DNA from: Paucibacter sp. PLA-PC-4
GTDB lineage: Bacteria; Pseudomonadota; Gammaproteobacteria; Burkholderiales; Burkholderiaceae_C
DNA length: 64,000 bases
NCBI RefSeq assembly: GCF_026241155.1
Contig: NZ_JAPFGP010000001.1
Location: forward strand, 186,001 to 250,000
Direction: 5' to 3'
Below the pieces are notes generated by a model that saw only the letters and a list, made by a program, of their open reading frames with translations, was not told the origin of the DNA and did not search any database. This document shows, piece by piece, positions 34,104-42,612 of the stretch. The position numbers and the translations under genes were made by a program. The stretch's first letter is position 1, and each line of letters opens with the position of its first letter.

Positions 34104-35021
34104 ATGTCAGCCCTCGCCAGCCCGCCGCCCGCCCGTCTCGATGACGCCAGTCGTGGGCTTTTTCTTGGGGCCCTGGGCGTGTTCATCTTCGCGCTGAGCA
34201 TCCCGATGACGCGGCTGGCCGGCGGCACAGCGGCGGCGCCGCAGCTCGATCCAGTGTTTGTCGCGCTGGGCCGGGCGGCCCTGGCGGGCCTGCTGTCGGT
34301 CACCTATCTGTGGCTGACCGGCGCGCCCTGGCCCCGGCGTGAGCAATGGGCGCCGCTTGCCTGGACCGCGGCTGGCGTGGTGTTCGGCTGGCCGCTGCTG
34401 CTGGGTTATGCGGTGCGCCATGTCGATGCGGTCCATGCGTCGGTGATCTCGGGCGTGCTGCCGCTGGCCACCGCTGCGATGGCCGCCCTGGTGCTGCGCC
34501 AGCGGCCCTCGCTAGGTTTCTGGGCCTGCGCGCTGGCCGGCTTGGGGCTGGTGATTGCGTTTGCCTGGTGGCGCGGCGCGGCCGGCTTTCAGTGGGCCGA
34601 CGGCCTGCTGCTGGGCGCCGTGCTGAGCGCCTCGGCCGGCTATGTGGGCGGCGCGCGGCTGAGTGCGCAGATGCGGCCGCAGCAGGTGATCTGCTGGGTG
34701 TTGGTGCTGAGTCTGCCGATCACGCTGCCGGTGGCTGGCCTGACCTGGCCGGCCCAGCCGGTGGCCTGGTCGGCCTGGGGTGGGTTTCTTTACGTCTCGC
34801 TGTTCTCGATGTGGCTGGGCTTCTTCGCCTGGTACCAGGCGCTTGCGATCGGCGGCACGGTGCGGGTCAGCCAGGTGCAGGTGATCCAGCCCTTTTTGTC
34901 GATGCTGCTGGCCGTGCCGGTGCTGGGCGAGCGGCTTGATGCGATGACCCTGGTGTTCGCGCTGGCGGTGATTGCCGTGGTGTGGCTGGGCAAGAAAATG
35001 CCGGTGGAGACGCACTCATGA
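34104..35021 (+). CDS. EamA/DMT-superfamily transporter
   Basis: A 305-residue membrane protein with ten predicted helices in two EamA repeats. The first repeat contains FIFALSIPMTRLAGG and HVDAVHASVISGVLPLATA; the second ends GTVRVSQVQVIQPFLSMLLAVPVLGERL, a typical DMT signature. Members such as RhtA, YdeD and YddG export amino acids or metabolites. It is the first gene of the operon that diverges from MocR and overlaps the racemase gene by 4 bp (ATGA). Export of an amino acid or toxic intermediate is inferred from context. Confidence 0.85.
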   Translation: MSALASPPPARLDDASRGLFLGALGVFIFALSIPMTRLAGGTAAAPQLDPVFVALGRAALAGLLSVTYLWLTGAPWPRREQWAPLAWTAAGVVFGWPLLLGYAVRHVDAVHASVISGVLPLATAAMAALVLRQRPSLGFWACALAGLGLVIAFAWWRGAAGFQWADGLLLGAVLSASAGYVGGARLSAQMRPQQVICWVLVLSLPITLPVAGLTWPAQPVAWSAWGGFLYVSLFSMWLGFFAWYQALAIGGTVRVSQVQVIQPFLSMLLAVPVLGERLDAMTLVFALAVIAVVWLGKKMPVETHS

Positions 35022-35752
35022 GAACGCTGGGCATCCTGGGGGGCATGAGCTGGGAGTCCAGCGCCCATCTGTACAAGCTGTTGAACCAGGGTATGGCCGC
35101 AAGGCAGGGGGGCCTGCACAGCGCGCGGCTGATATTGCACAGCGTCGACTTTGCCGAGATCGAGGCGCTGCAGCGCAGCGCTGACTGGGCCGATGCGGCC
35201 ACACTACTGGGCCGTGCCGGCGCCGGACTGAAGGCGGCAGGCGCCGAAGGCCTGCTGATCGCGACCAACACGATGCACAAGGTGGCCGACGAAATCGAGG
35301 CCTTGAGCGGCCTGCCGCTGATTCACATCGTCGATGGCACGGCCGCCGCGCTGCGCGCCGTCGGCGTCGAGCGTGCCGGCCTGCTGGCGACCGCTTATAC
35401 GATGGAGCAGGATTTTTACCGCGGCCGCATGGCGCGCCACGGCATTGAGTTGCTGACGCCCGATGCGTCGGGCCGTGCCGAGGTGCACCGCATCATCTAT
35501 GAAGAGCTGTGCCTGGGCCGCATCGTCGACGCCTCGCGCCGCTTCTACGAGCAGCAGGTCGCCGCGCTGGCCGCCGCCGGCGCGCAGGCGGTGATTCTGG
35601 GTTGCACCGAGGTCTGCCTCTTGCTGGACCCAGTCACGGCGTCCACCCCAGTCCCCCTTTTTGACAGCACATCGCTCCATGCGCAGGCCGCACTGGACTG
35701 GATGCTGGCTGCGCCACAATCGAAACCACCTGTTGGAGACCTGAACCTATGA
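35018..35752 (+). CDS. Aspartate/glutamate-type amino-acid racemase (YgeA-like)
   Basis: A 244-residue racemase of the Asp/Glu/hydantoin superfamily, which inverts amino acids without a cofactor. The N-terminal MRTLGILGGMSWESS is characteristic. The first catalytic position is in ATNTMH (Thr83/Thr85, where glutamate racemases have Cys) and the second is LGCTEV (Cys196). This Thr/Cys pair matches the broad-specificity E. coli YgeA branch rather than MurI. It overlaps the EamA gene and the aminotransferase gene by 4 bp each. The substrate may be homoserine-, aspartate- or glutamate-like; it cannot be fixed from sequence. Confidence 0.85.
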   Translation: MRTLGILGGMSWESSAHLYKLLNQGMAARQGGLHSARLILHSVDFAEIEALQRSADWADAATLLGRAGAGLKAAGAEGLLIATNTMHKVADEIEALSGLPLIHIVDGTAAALRAVGVERAGLLATAYTMEQDFYRGRMARHGIELLTPDASGRAEVHRIIYEELCLGRIVDASRRFYEQQVAALAAAGAQAVILGCTEVCLLLDPVTASTPVPLFDSTSLHAQAALDWMLAAPQSKPPVGDLNL

Positions 35753-36960
35753 GCAGTCCCTGGACCCAAGCGCGCCGTGCCGCGCGCATGAACCCGTCGA
35801 TCATCCGCGAGATCCTGAAGGTCACCGAGAAGCCTGGCATCTTGTCGATGGCCGGCGGTCTGCCCTCGGCCGACACCTTTCCGGTTGATGCGCTGAAGGC
35901 CGCCTGTGATCAGGTGTTGAGCAAGAACGCCAAGGAGGCGCTGCAATATGCGTCCAGCGAAGGCTTTGCGCCGCTGCGCGAGTGGGTGGCGGCCAAGGTG
36001 GGCACCTTGGGTTTGAACGCGCGGCCCGATCAGGTGCTGATCACCAGCGGCTCGCAGCAGGGCCTGGATCTGGTCGGCAAGATCCTCTGCGATGCCGGCG
36101 CACCGGTGGCTGTCGAGACGCCCACCTATCTGGGCGCGCTGCAGGCTTTCACGCCGTATGAGCCGATCTTCACCAGCCTGGCCAGCGACGAGCAGGGCGT
36201 GCGCCCCGAGGCGATCGCCGCGCTGCCCCACGACGCGCCGGGCACGCGCTTCTCCTATCTACTGCCGAACTACCAGAACCCGACCGGCAGGGTGATGAGC
36301 TTGGCCCGTCGCGAGGCCGTGGTGGCCGCCGCGCAGACCGCACGCGTACCCATCGTCGAGGACAATCCCTATGGCGATCTGTGGTTTGACGAGCCGCCGC
36401 CGGCCTCGCTGAGCTCGCTGTGGCCCGAGGGCTCGATCTATCTGGGCTCCTTCTCCAAGGTGCTGACGCCGGGCTTCCGTCTCGGCTATATCGTCGCGCC
36501 TGATGAGCTCTACCCCAAGCTCTTGCAGGCCAAGCAGGCGGCCGATCTGCACACGCCGGGCTTCAACCAGCGCGTGGTCCATGAGGTCATCAAGAACGGA
36601 TTCCTCGACCAGCATGTGCCTAAGATCCGTGCCCGCTACAAGGCCAATCGCGATGCAATGGCTGCTGCTCTGGAGCAGCACCTGCCCGCCGGCTGCGAAT
36701 GGCAGAGCCCGGCCGGTGGCATGTTCTTCTGGATCCGCCTGCCCGAGGGTTTTGATGCGATGGCCCTGTTGCCGCTGGCTGTCGAGGCGGGCATCGCCTA
36801 TGTGCCGGGTGCGGCCTTCTATGCCCACAAGCCCGACCCGCGCAGCCTGCGCCTGTCCTTCGTGACCCTGACGCCGGACCTGATCACCGAGGGCGTGGCC
36901 ATTCTGGGCCGGGTCTTGCGCGAGGCCCTTGTCGAGACCGCGGAGACGACAACGCCATGA
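35749..36960 (+). CDS. PLP-dependent aminotransferase (LysN/2-aminoadipate type)
   Basis: A 403-residue class I/II aminotransferase. Motifs are SMAGGLPSADTFP near residue 33, LQYASSEG, ITSGSQQGLDLVGKIL, NYQNPTG, VEDNPYGD and the PLP lysine in GSFSKVLTPGFRLGY (Lys237). This is the sub-family of 2-aminoadipate and aromatic or branched-chain aminotransferases related to MocR output domains. It overlaps both neighbours by 4 bp, so racemase, aminotransferase and PhzF are made in step. It likely deaminates the product of the racemase, or an isomer of it. Confidence 0.9.
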   Translation: MSSPWTQARRAARMNPSIIREILKVTEKPGILSMAGGLPSADTFPVDALKAACDQVLSKNAKEALQYASSEGFAPLREWVAAKVGTLGLNARPDQVLITSGSQQGLDLVGKILCDAGAPVAVETPTYLGALQAFTPYEPIFTSLASDEQGVRPEAIAALPHDAPGTRFSYLLPNYQNPTGRVMSLARREAVVAAAQTARVPIVEDNPYGDLWFDEPPPASLSSLWPEGSIYLGSFSKVLTPGFRLGYIVAPDELYPKLLQAKQAADLHTPGFNQRVVHEVIKNGFLDQHVPKIRARYKANRDAMAAALEQHLPAGCEWQSPAGGMFFWIRLPEGFDAMALLPLAVEAGIAYVPGAAFYAHKPDPRSLRLSFVTLTPDLITEGVAILGRVLREALVETAETTTP

Positions 36961-37799
36961 GCACGCTGAGGCGATTTGCACAGGTCGATGTGTTCACCGA
37001 CCAGCCTCTGAAGGGCAATGCTCTGGCCGTCGTGATCGACGGCGAAGGCCTGGACGAGGCGCAGATGGCGGCGTTCGCGCGTTGGACCAATCTGTCCGAA
37101 ACCACGTTCTTGCTGTCGCCCACCGACCCGGCTGCTGACTACCGCGTCCGCATCTTCACGCCCGGCGGCGAACTGCCTTTCGCGGGCCATCCGACCCTGG
37201 GCTCTGCCCATGCTTGGCTGGCCTGCGGCGGCGACCCGCGCAAGCCCGGCGAGCTGGTGCAGCAATGCGCGATCGGCTTGGTGAGGCTTAAGCGCGAGGG
37301 TGCGCGGCTGGCTTTTGCCGCGCCGCCGCTGCGCCGCAGTGGGCCTGTCGAAGAGCCGGCGCTGCGTGCTCAGGTGGCGCGTTCGCTGCGGCTGGCTGAG
37401 GCCGAACTGCTCGATGTGGTCTGGGTCGACAACGGCCCGGGCTGGATGGCGGCGCGACTCAAAGACGCGGCCGCGGTGCTGGCACTGCGGCCCGATTTCG
37501 TCGCGATGCAGGGCCTCAAGCTCGGCGTGGTCGGTGCGTATGCGGACGGCGCTACCGAGCATTTTGAGGTGCGCGCCTTCGTGCCCGACCTGGGTGTGCC
37601 CGAGGATCCGGTCACCGGCAGCCTCAATGCCGGCCTGGCCTTGTGGCTGCAGGGGGCCGGTCTTGCGCCTGAGCGCTATATTGCATCGCAGGGCGCGGCG
37701 CTCGGGCGGGCCGGCAAGGTGCATGTGGCGCGCGATGGTGAGCACACCTGGATAGGCGGCGATGTGACGCCGTTGATCCATGGTCAAGTGAGGCTTTGA
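36957..37799 (+). CDS. PhzF-family isomerase/epimerase
   Basis: A 280-residue protein of the PhzF/diaminopimelate-epimerase-like fold. It has the N-terminal FAQVDVFTDQPLKGNALAVV, the catalytic-Glu region LSETTFLL, PFAGHPTLGSAHAW, and the second-domain PDLGVPEDPVTGSLNAGLALWLQ. PhzF proteins catalyse double-bond isomerisation or act on small acids; most are uncharacterised. It overlaps the aminotransferase by 4 bp. Its presence here, away from phenazine genes, points to an amino-acid-related step. The function is not assigned beyond the family. Confidence 0.9.
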   Translation: MSTLRRFAQVDVFTDQPLKGNALAVVIDGEGLDEAQMAAFARWTNLSETTFLLSPTDPAADYRVRIFTPGGELPFAGHPTLGSAHAWLACGGDPRKPGELVQQCAIGLVRLKREGARLAFAAPPLRRSGPVEEPALRAQVARSLRLAEAELLDVVWVDNGPGWMAARLKDAAAVLALRPDFVAMQGLKLGVVGAYADGATEHFEVRAFVPDLGVPEDPVTGSLNAGLALWLQGAGLAPERYIASQGAALGRAGKVHVARDGEHTWIGGDVTPLIHGQVRL

Positions 37800-37804
37800 G
37801 TAGC

Positions 37805-38383
37805 ATGGAACTCGATCATTTGGTGATTGGTGCGGACACACTGGAGGCCGGCGTGGCCTGGTGCGAGCGGGTGCTTGGCGTCACGCCCGCGCCCGGCGGC
37901 AAGCACGCGCTGATGGGCACGCACAACCGGTTGCTGAACATCACCGGCCTGAATCACCCGCGCAGCTATCTGGAGATCATCGCGATCGACCCCGAAGCGC
38001 CGGCCCCGGGCCGCGCACGCTGGTTCGATCTGGATCAGCCGGGCGTGCAGGCGGCCCTAAAGCAGGGCACAGGTCTGATCCACTGGGTGGCGCGGGTACC
38101 AAATCTGGAGGCGGCGCTGGCCTACTGGCGCGGCGAGGGTGTCGATGCTGGTGAGCCGGTGGCAGCCTCGCGCGGCGCACTGAGCTGGCAGATCGCGCTC
38201 CGCGAGGATGGTCGCCGGCTGCGACGAGAGGCGCTGCCAACGCTGATCCAGTGGGGTGAGGCCCATCCGACCGATACGCTGCCGGCCAGTGGCGTGCAAC
38301 TGCTGGGTTTTGACTCGCGCGATGGCCTGAAGGCCAGACTGAAGACGCCGCGGGGCGAGGTTGAGCTGGAGTTGATCGGATGA
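37805..38383 (+). CDS. Glyoxalase-like domain protein
   Basis: A 192-residue protein of the Glyoxalase_3-like family. It begins MELDHLVIGADTLEAGVAWCERVLGV and contains GTHNRLLNITG, NHPRSYLEIIAIDPEAPAPGR, LIHWVARV and a mid-protein RREALPTLIQWGE, all typical of this VOC-related group. An in-frame TTG at 37796 is too close to its SD-like sequence, so the ATG at 37805 is used. It lies 5 bp after the phzF-like gene and overlaps the AlaX gene by 4 bp. The function is unknown. Confidence 0.8.
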   Translation: MELDHLVIGADTLEAGVAWCERVLGVTPAPGGKHALMGTHNRLLNITGLNHPRSYLEIIAIDPEAPAPGRARWFDLDQPGVQAALKQGTGLIHWVARVPNLEAALAYWRGEGVDAGEPVAASRGALSWQIALREDGRRLRREALPTLIQWGEAHPTDTLPASGVQLLGFDSRDGLKARLKTPRGEVELELIG

Positions 38384-39102
38384 TGACGGACGCAACGCTG
38401 GATCTGTTCCGCGAGGACGCGACGCTGCGCGAGTGCACGGCGCGCCTGCTGCGGGCTGACGAGCGCGGCCTGTTGCTGGATCGCACGGTGTTCTATCCGA
38501 TGGGCGGCGGCCAGGCCGGCGATGCCGGCGTGTTCGAGCTGCAGGATGGCCGGCTGATTGTGATCGCCGACACTCGCAAAGGCGAGGGCGGGGAGATTCT
38601 GCATCTGCCCGCTGGCGATCAGTCGCTTGAGGGTCTGAGTCCGGGGGGCATCGTGCAGGCCCGGATTGATTGGTCTCGTCGCCACGCCCATATGCGCTTT
38701 CATACCGCCACGCACCTGCTGTGCGCGCTGGTGCCGCATCCGGTCGATGGCTGCTCTATCACGGCCGGCTATGCGCGACTGGACTTTCATATGACCGAGG
38801 CGCTGGACAAGGACGAGTTGACTGCGGGCATCGCTCGCCTGGTGGCCGCAGCCCTTCCCGTCAGTCAGCGATGGATCAGCGATGAGGAGCTGGATGCGAA
38901 CCCGGGCCTGGTGCGCAGCATGAGCGTTCAGCCCCCGCGCGGATCGGGTCGGGTGCGGCTGCTGAGCATTGAAGGTGTCGATCTGCAGCCCTGCGGTGGC
39001 ACGCATGTGGCGAACACCGCCGAGATCGGTGCGGTCTTCGTGACGAAAATTGAGAAGAAGTCGGCGAAGACGCGGAGAGTCGTGCTGGGATTTTCGAGAT
39101 GA
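38380..39102 (+). CDS. Alanyl-tRNA editing protein AlaX
   Basis: A 240-residue free-standing editing domain that hydrolyses mischarged tRNA(Ala), classically Ser-tRNA(Ala). Zinc ligands are all visible: H108 and H112 in RFHTATHLL, then C205 and H209 in QPCGGTHV. The N-terminal FYPMGGGQAGDAG is also diagnostic. The length and C-terminal extension suggest an AlaX-M type. Being embedded by 4-bp overlaps in an amino-acid operon, it may protect translation from an amino acid made or handled by the same operon; that is inference. Confidence 0.9.
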   Translation: MMTDATLDLFREDATLRECTARLLRADERGLLLDRTVFYPMGGGQAGDAGVFELQDGRLIVIADTRKGEGGEILHLPAGDQSLEGLSPGGIVQARIDWSRRHAHMRFHTATHLLCALVPHPVDGCSITAGYARLDFHMTEALDKDELTAGIARLVAAALPVSQRWISDEELDANPGLVRSMSVQPPRGSGRVRLLSIEGVDLQPCGGTHVANTAEIGAVFVTKIEKKSAKTRRVVLGFSR

Positions 39103-39704
39103 AGCTATTGGGTCGCGCAGCCTCGATCAATGTGCGCAAGGTTTTGTGGACCTGTGCCGAAATGGCGCTGGACCCCGAGCGCGAGGAGCCAGACATGGCC
39201 GCGCCGGCGCTGCGCCGGCTCAATCCCAACGCAATGGTGCCGGTGTTGCTGGACGGCGATTTCGTGCTCTGGGAGAGCAACAGCATCTGTCGCTATCTGG
39301 CCGGCCGTGAGCAGCGCGTCGATCTGCTGCCGACCGAGCCGCGCGCGCGCGCGCTGGTCGAGCAATGGATGGATTGGCAGGCCGGCGAGCTGAACAACTC
39401 CTGGCGCTACGCCTTCATGAGCTTGGTTCGGCGCAGCCCTGCGCATCAGGATGCGGGCCTGCTGCAGGGCGGCGTAGCCGGCTGGAACCGGCATATGGGG
39501 ATGCTGGACGAGCGACTGGCGGGCAGCGGCCCCCATGTCTGCGGCGCCGCGTTCACGCTGGCCGATGTGGTGCTGGGCCTATCGGTGCAACGTTGGATGA
39601 TGACGGACATGGACAAGCCGGCACTGCCGGCCGTCCAAGCTTACTACGAGCGTTTGAGCGAGCGGCCGGGCTTCATGGCCCATGGCCGCAACGGCCTGCC
39701 CTGA
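39099..39704 (+). CDS. Glutathione S-transferase family protein
   Basis: A 201-residue cytosolic GST. The N-terminal thioredoxin-like domain is MKLLGRAASINVRKVLWTCAEM, with the cis-Pro segment NPNAMVPVLLDGDFVLWESNSICRYLA; the all-helical C-terminal domain follows (QWMDWQAGELNNSWRYAFM, and LADVVLGLSVQRWM). It is the last gene of the MocR-linked operon and overlaps AlaX by 4 bp. A detoxifying or isomerase role in the same pathway is possible. Substrate unknown. Confidence 0.9.
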   Translation: MKLLGRAASINVRKVLWTCAEMALDPEREEPDMAAPALRRLNPNAMVPVLLDGDFVLWESNSICRYLAGREQRVDLLPTEPRARALVEQWMDWQAGELNNSWRYAFMSLVRRSPAHQDAGLLQGGVAGWNRHMGMLDERLAGSGPHVCGAAFTLADVVLGLSVQRWMMTDMDKPALPAVQAYYERLSERPGFMAHGRNGLP

Positions 39705-39732
39705 ACGGGGCGCAGCAAAAGCTCTCAGCCGC

Positions 39733-40191
39733 TCAGTTGTTTCGGAAGTTATCGTGGCAGGACTTGCAGCTGCCGGCGGCGCTGCCGAAGGCGGCTTTAA
39801 GCTGGTCGAGGTTGTTGGCCTTGGCGGCCGCAGCCAGCTTGATGACCTCGTCCTGCATCTTCTTGGCGCCCTCGTCGAACTTCGCCCGCTCGGTCCAGAC
39901 CTTGGTGTTGGGCTGGCCCTTCTCGGTGCCCGACGTGCCTTCGACAAAGCCGGCATAGGGCAGCTTGGACATCGCGACGACGATATCGGCATTGGCCGCA
40001 GCGGCCGCCGCATCGAAGGGCACGCGGCCCTGCGCCATCGCACCGATGCGGCCGAAGTGCGCGGCCATCACGGTGAAGGCGGCCTTGCGGTATTTGACGG
40101 CGTCTTCGGGCTTCTGGAACTGCGCGGCGGCGGGCAGGGCGCTGGCCAGGCCGGCCAAGGCGGCCAAGGTGATCAGGGTTTGCTTCATCAT
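39733..40191 (-). CDS. Cytochrome c' (c-556 type)
   Basis: A 152-residue periplasmic haem protein. A cleavable signal (MMKQTLITLAALAGLASALPAAAQ) precedes a four-helix bundle, and the single haem site CKSCH lies near the C-terminus (Cys142, Cys145, His146), as in cytochrome c'/c-556. It diverges from the cytochrome b561 gene, a very common pairing in proteobacteria. Possible roles are electron transfer or NO binding. AAGGA lies 9 nt before the first ATG. Confidence 0.9.
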   Translation of the reverse strand: MMKQTLITLAALAGLASALPAAAQFQKPEDAVKYRKAAFTVMAAHFGRIGAMAQGRVPFDAAAAAANADIVVAMSKLPYAGFVEGTSGTEKGQPNTKVWTERAKFDEGAKKMQDEVIKLAAAAKANNLDQLKAAFGSAAGSCKSCHDNFRNN

Positions 40192-40343
40192 GCTGGGGAT
40201 TCCTTGCAGACGGGTTGATCAGGCGCTAGTGGCGGTTAGCCACGGGCTCACGCAGTGTACGAAGGGTTGGACTTGTTTGCAGGGCTGGGACGGGGCCAGT
40301 TCTTGCGTTATCTTTGTCGTCATGCAATAGCGGGGTAACAACA

Positions 40344-41042
40344 ATGGCTGAGGCTTCGACAAGCGGGGCGGTGGGCCTGGTGAGGGTCTGGGATTTGCCG
40401 ACGCGGCTGTTCCACTGGGGGCTGGTCCTTTGCGTGCTGGGCTCGGTGATCAGCGCCAAGATTGGCGGCAATGCGATGGTCTGGCATATGCGGCTGGGCT
40501 ACGCGGTGCTGACCCTGCTGCTGTTTCGTCTGCTTTGGGGCCTGGTGGGCGGGCGCTGGTCGCGCTTCGCCAGCTTCATCTACAGCCCGGCCGCTTGGCT
40601 GCGCTATCTGCGCGGTCGCCCGGAACGCGACGACTGGTTCGAGGTCGGGCATAGCCCGCTGGGTGCCTTGTCAGTGCTGGCGATGCTGGCTTGGCTTGTG
40701 GTTCAGGTGGGTTCGGGTTTGATTGCTGATGACGAGATCGCAATCACAGGGCCGCTGGTGCGCTTCGTTTCAATGGACACCAGCCTGGCCTGGACCGGGC
40801 ATCACAAGAGCTGGGGGCAATGGCTGATCTATGCCTTGGTGGTGCTGCATCTGCTGGCCATCATCTTCTATCGCATTGTCAAGAAGCGGCGCCTAGTCGG
40901 GCCGATGATCAGCGGTGACAAGGCGCTGCAGTCGGATGCACCGGCCTCGCGTGATGGTGCTGCCAACCGCTTGCTGGCCTTGCTGCTGCTGGCGGTAAGT
41001 GCCGTGGCCGTTGCCTGGCTGGTGAGCCTGGGTACACTTTGA
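40344..41042 (+). CDS. Cytochrome b561-family membrane protein
   Basis: A 232-residue di-haem b-type cytochrome. Four core helices carry His ligands (LPTRLFHWGLVLCVL near residue 22, VWHMRLGYAVL, and VLHLLAIIFYRIVKK), and a fifth helix is at the C-terminus. The motif RVWDLPTRLFHW is typical of the Ni/Fe-hydrogenase-type/b561 family next to cytochrome c'. The ATG at 40344 begins the conserved region; an upstream in-frame start adds ten poorly conserved residues. It probably passes electrons between the quinone pool and the divergent cytochrome c'. Confidence 0.85.
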   Translation: MAEASTSGAVGLVRVWDLPTRLFHWGLVLCVLGSVISAKIGGNAMVWHMRLGYAVLTLLLFRLLWGLVGGRWSRFASFIYSPAAWLRYLRGRPERDDWFEVGHSPLGALSVLAMLAWLVVQVGSGLIADDEIAITGPLVRFVSMDTSLAWTGHHKSWGQWLIYALVVLHLLAIIFYRIVKKRRLVGPMISGDKALQSDAPASRDGAANRLLALLLLAVSAVAVAWLVSLGTL

Positions 41043-41049
41043 CGCGTTC

Positions 41050-41541
41050 ATGAGCAGTCCCGATATCACCCTGGTAGCTCCCGACGGCGCCGAAGGTTGG
41101 CAGGCCGTCCGCGATATCCTGCGTGAGTACAGCCAGAGTTTGGCGGTTGACCTCAGTTTCCAGAACTTCGAGTCAGAGCTGCAGCATCTGCCGGGGCAGT
41201 ACGAGCAGCCGGGCGGCCTGATGCTGCTGGCCTTGGTCGACGGCGCGCTGGCCGGCTGCGGCGCCTTCCGTAACTTGCCCGACTCCGACTATCCGAACGC
41301 CTGCGAGATGAAGCGGCTCTATGTGCGGCCGGCGTTTCGCCGTTTCGGCCTGGGCCGCACCCTGGCCCAGGCCTTGATCGATCGCGCGACCGAGGCCGGC
41401 TACTCGTCCATGCTGCTGGATACTCTGGACGATATGGAGGCTGCGCGCGGGCTTTATGAAAGCCTGGGCTTTGTCGAGGTGCCGCCGTTCTATTTCAATC
41501 CGGTACCGGGTGCGCACTACCTGAAAGTCGAGTTGAGCTGA
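41050..41541 (+). CDS. GNAT family N-acetyltransferase
   Basis: A 163-residue GNAT enzyme. Motif A is CEMKRLYVRPAFRRFGLGRTLAQALID (RRFGLGR binds acetyl-CoA) and motif B is DMEAARGLYESLGFVEVPPFY. The RLYVRP and FYFNPVPGAHYLKVEL ending match a common small-molecule acetyltransferase group. It starts 7 bp after the b561 gene on the same strand. The acceptor is unknown. Confidence 0.85.
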   Translation: MSSPDITLVAPDGAEGWQAVRDILREYSQSLAVDLSFQNFESELQHLPGQYEQPGGLMLLALVDGALAGCGAFRNLPDSDYPNACEMKRLYVRPAFRRFGLGRTLAQALIDRATEAGYSSMLLDTLDDMEAARGLYESLGFVEVPPFYFNPVPGAHYLKVELS

Positions 41542-41573
41542 GTTACAGGGCATTACCGCCTTAGCATTGCGGC

Positions 41574-42473
41574 ATGAACGAAGGACTGATCGAATTGGCC
41601 GGCCCGCACCGGGCCACCCTCGGTGAATCGCCGCTCTGGCACGCGCAGGAGCAAGCCCTCTACTACGTAGATATCGCCGAGCGCCAGGTTGTGCGGCTGG
41701 ACCCTGCCAGCGGCGCTTTCAGGTCCTGGCAACTGGACAGCGAGCCCGGCTGCATTGCGCTGCTGGCAGGTGGTGGCCTGCTGGTAGCCCGGCGCGACGG
41801 CTTGTGGCGGCTCGATACCGAAACCGGCGCGCAGGCGCAGATTGCGCCCGCGCCTTTTGACGCTGCGCGCCAGCGCTTCAACGACGGTAAGCCCGACGCA
41901 CAGGGGCGCTTCTGGGTCGGCACAATTGACGACGCGCGCGCCCCTGATTCGGCGCTGTTCCGTTTTGCCGGCGGCGCATTCGAGCAGATGGCCGGTGGCA
42001 TCGTCACCTCCAACGGTCTGGCCTGGAGCCCCGACCAGCGTCGGCTCTACTGGTCGGACACCAAGGCGCATGAGATCTATCAGTTGGATTTTGATGCGGC
42101 TATCGGCTCAGTCTCCAACAAGCGCCTGTTCGCCGGCTTTGCGCCGCGTGCCGCCGGCGTTTCACTGGATGAGTATGGCGGCCGGCCCGATGGCGCGGCG
42201 GTCGACATTGAGGGTTGCTACTGGGTGGCAATGTTCGAGGGCCAGCGCCTGCTGCGGCTCTCGCCCGAGGGGCAGGTGCTGCGGGAGCTGCGCCTGCCTG
42301 TGCGCTGCCCGACCATGCCCGCTTTTGGTGATGCCGATCTGCGCACGCTCTACATCACGACGGCCAGCGAGAAGCGGCCGGCCGAGGAACTGGCGGCCCA
42401 GCCCTGGGCAGGCCGTGTGCTGAAAGTGCGGGTCGAGGTACCGGGCTTACCGGCGCAGCTCGCGCGGCTCTGA
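41574..42473 (+). CDS. SMP-30/gluconolactonase family protein
   Basis: A 299-residue six-bladed beta-propeller lactonase. Metal-binding residues are visible: Glu in LGESPLW near residue 18, Asn in RFNDGKPDAQGRFWVGT, Asn in TSNGLAWSPD, and Asp in GRPDGAAVD. The family hydrolyses sugar lactones such as gluconolactone or L-arabinolactone. No sugar dehydrogenase or transporter is adjacent, so the pathway is not defined. It is followed by the ATP synthase operon after a 139-bp gap. Confidence 0.85.
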   Translation: MNEGLIELAGPHRATLGESPLWHAQEQALYYVDIAERQVVRLDPASGAFRSWQLDSEPGCIALLAGGGLLVARRDGLWRLDTETGAQAQIAPAPFDAARQRFNDGKPDAQGRFWVGTIDDARAPDSALFRFAGGAFEQMAGGIVTSNGLAWSPDQRRLYWSDTKAHEIYQLDFDAAIGSVSNKRLFAGFAPRAAGVSLDEYGGRPDGAAVDIEGCYWVAMFEGQRLLRLSPEGQVLRELRLPVRCPTMPAFGDADLRTLYITTASEKRPAEELAAQPWAGRVLKVRVEVPGLPAQLARL

Positions 42474-42548
42474 GGCTGTGCCCTGCCAGAAGTCATGGCC
42501 GACGGCAAGTGCGCCTGACCGACTTGTAGGGAGACCCCGCCACCCGCC

Positions 42549-42580
42549 TTGGCGGCGATGTGCGGGTTTCCACATATAAT
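42549..42580 (+). promoter_or_regulatory. Candidate promoter of the atp operon
   Basis: A perfect TATAAT (42575-42580) stands 32 bp before the atpI start in otherwise GC-rich DNA. The best -35 match, TTGGCG (42549-42554), is 20 bp upstream, longer than ideal, so the -10 element is the stronger evidence. No other consensus -10 hexamer was noticed in the 139-bp gap between the SMP-30 gene and atpI. Confidence 0.5.
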
Positions 42581-42612
42581 CTTTGGGTTTTGCCGACCAG
42601 CCCCGAGTTGCC

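Noticed and set aside
21652-37799. Phenazine biosynthesis (PhzS-like and PhzF-like proteins in one window)
   Set aside because: The two genes are 14 kb apart in different transcription units and no phzA, B, C, D, E or G gene is seen. Both belong to broad families.
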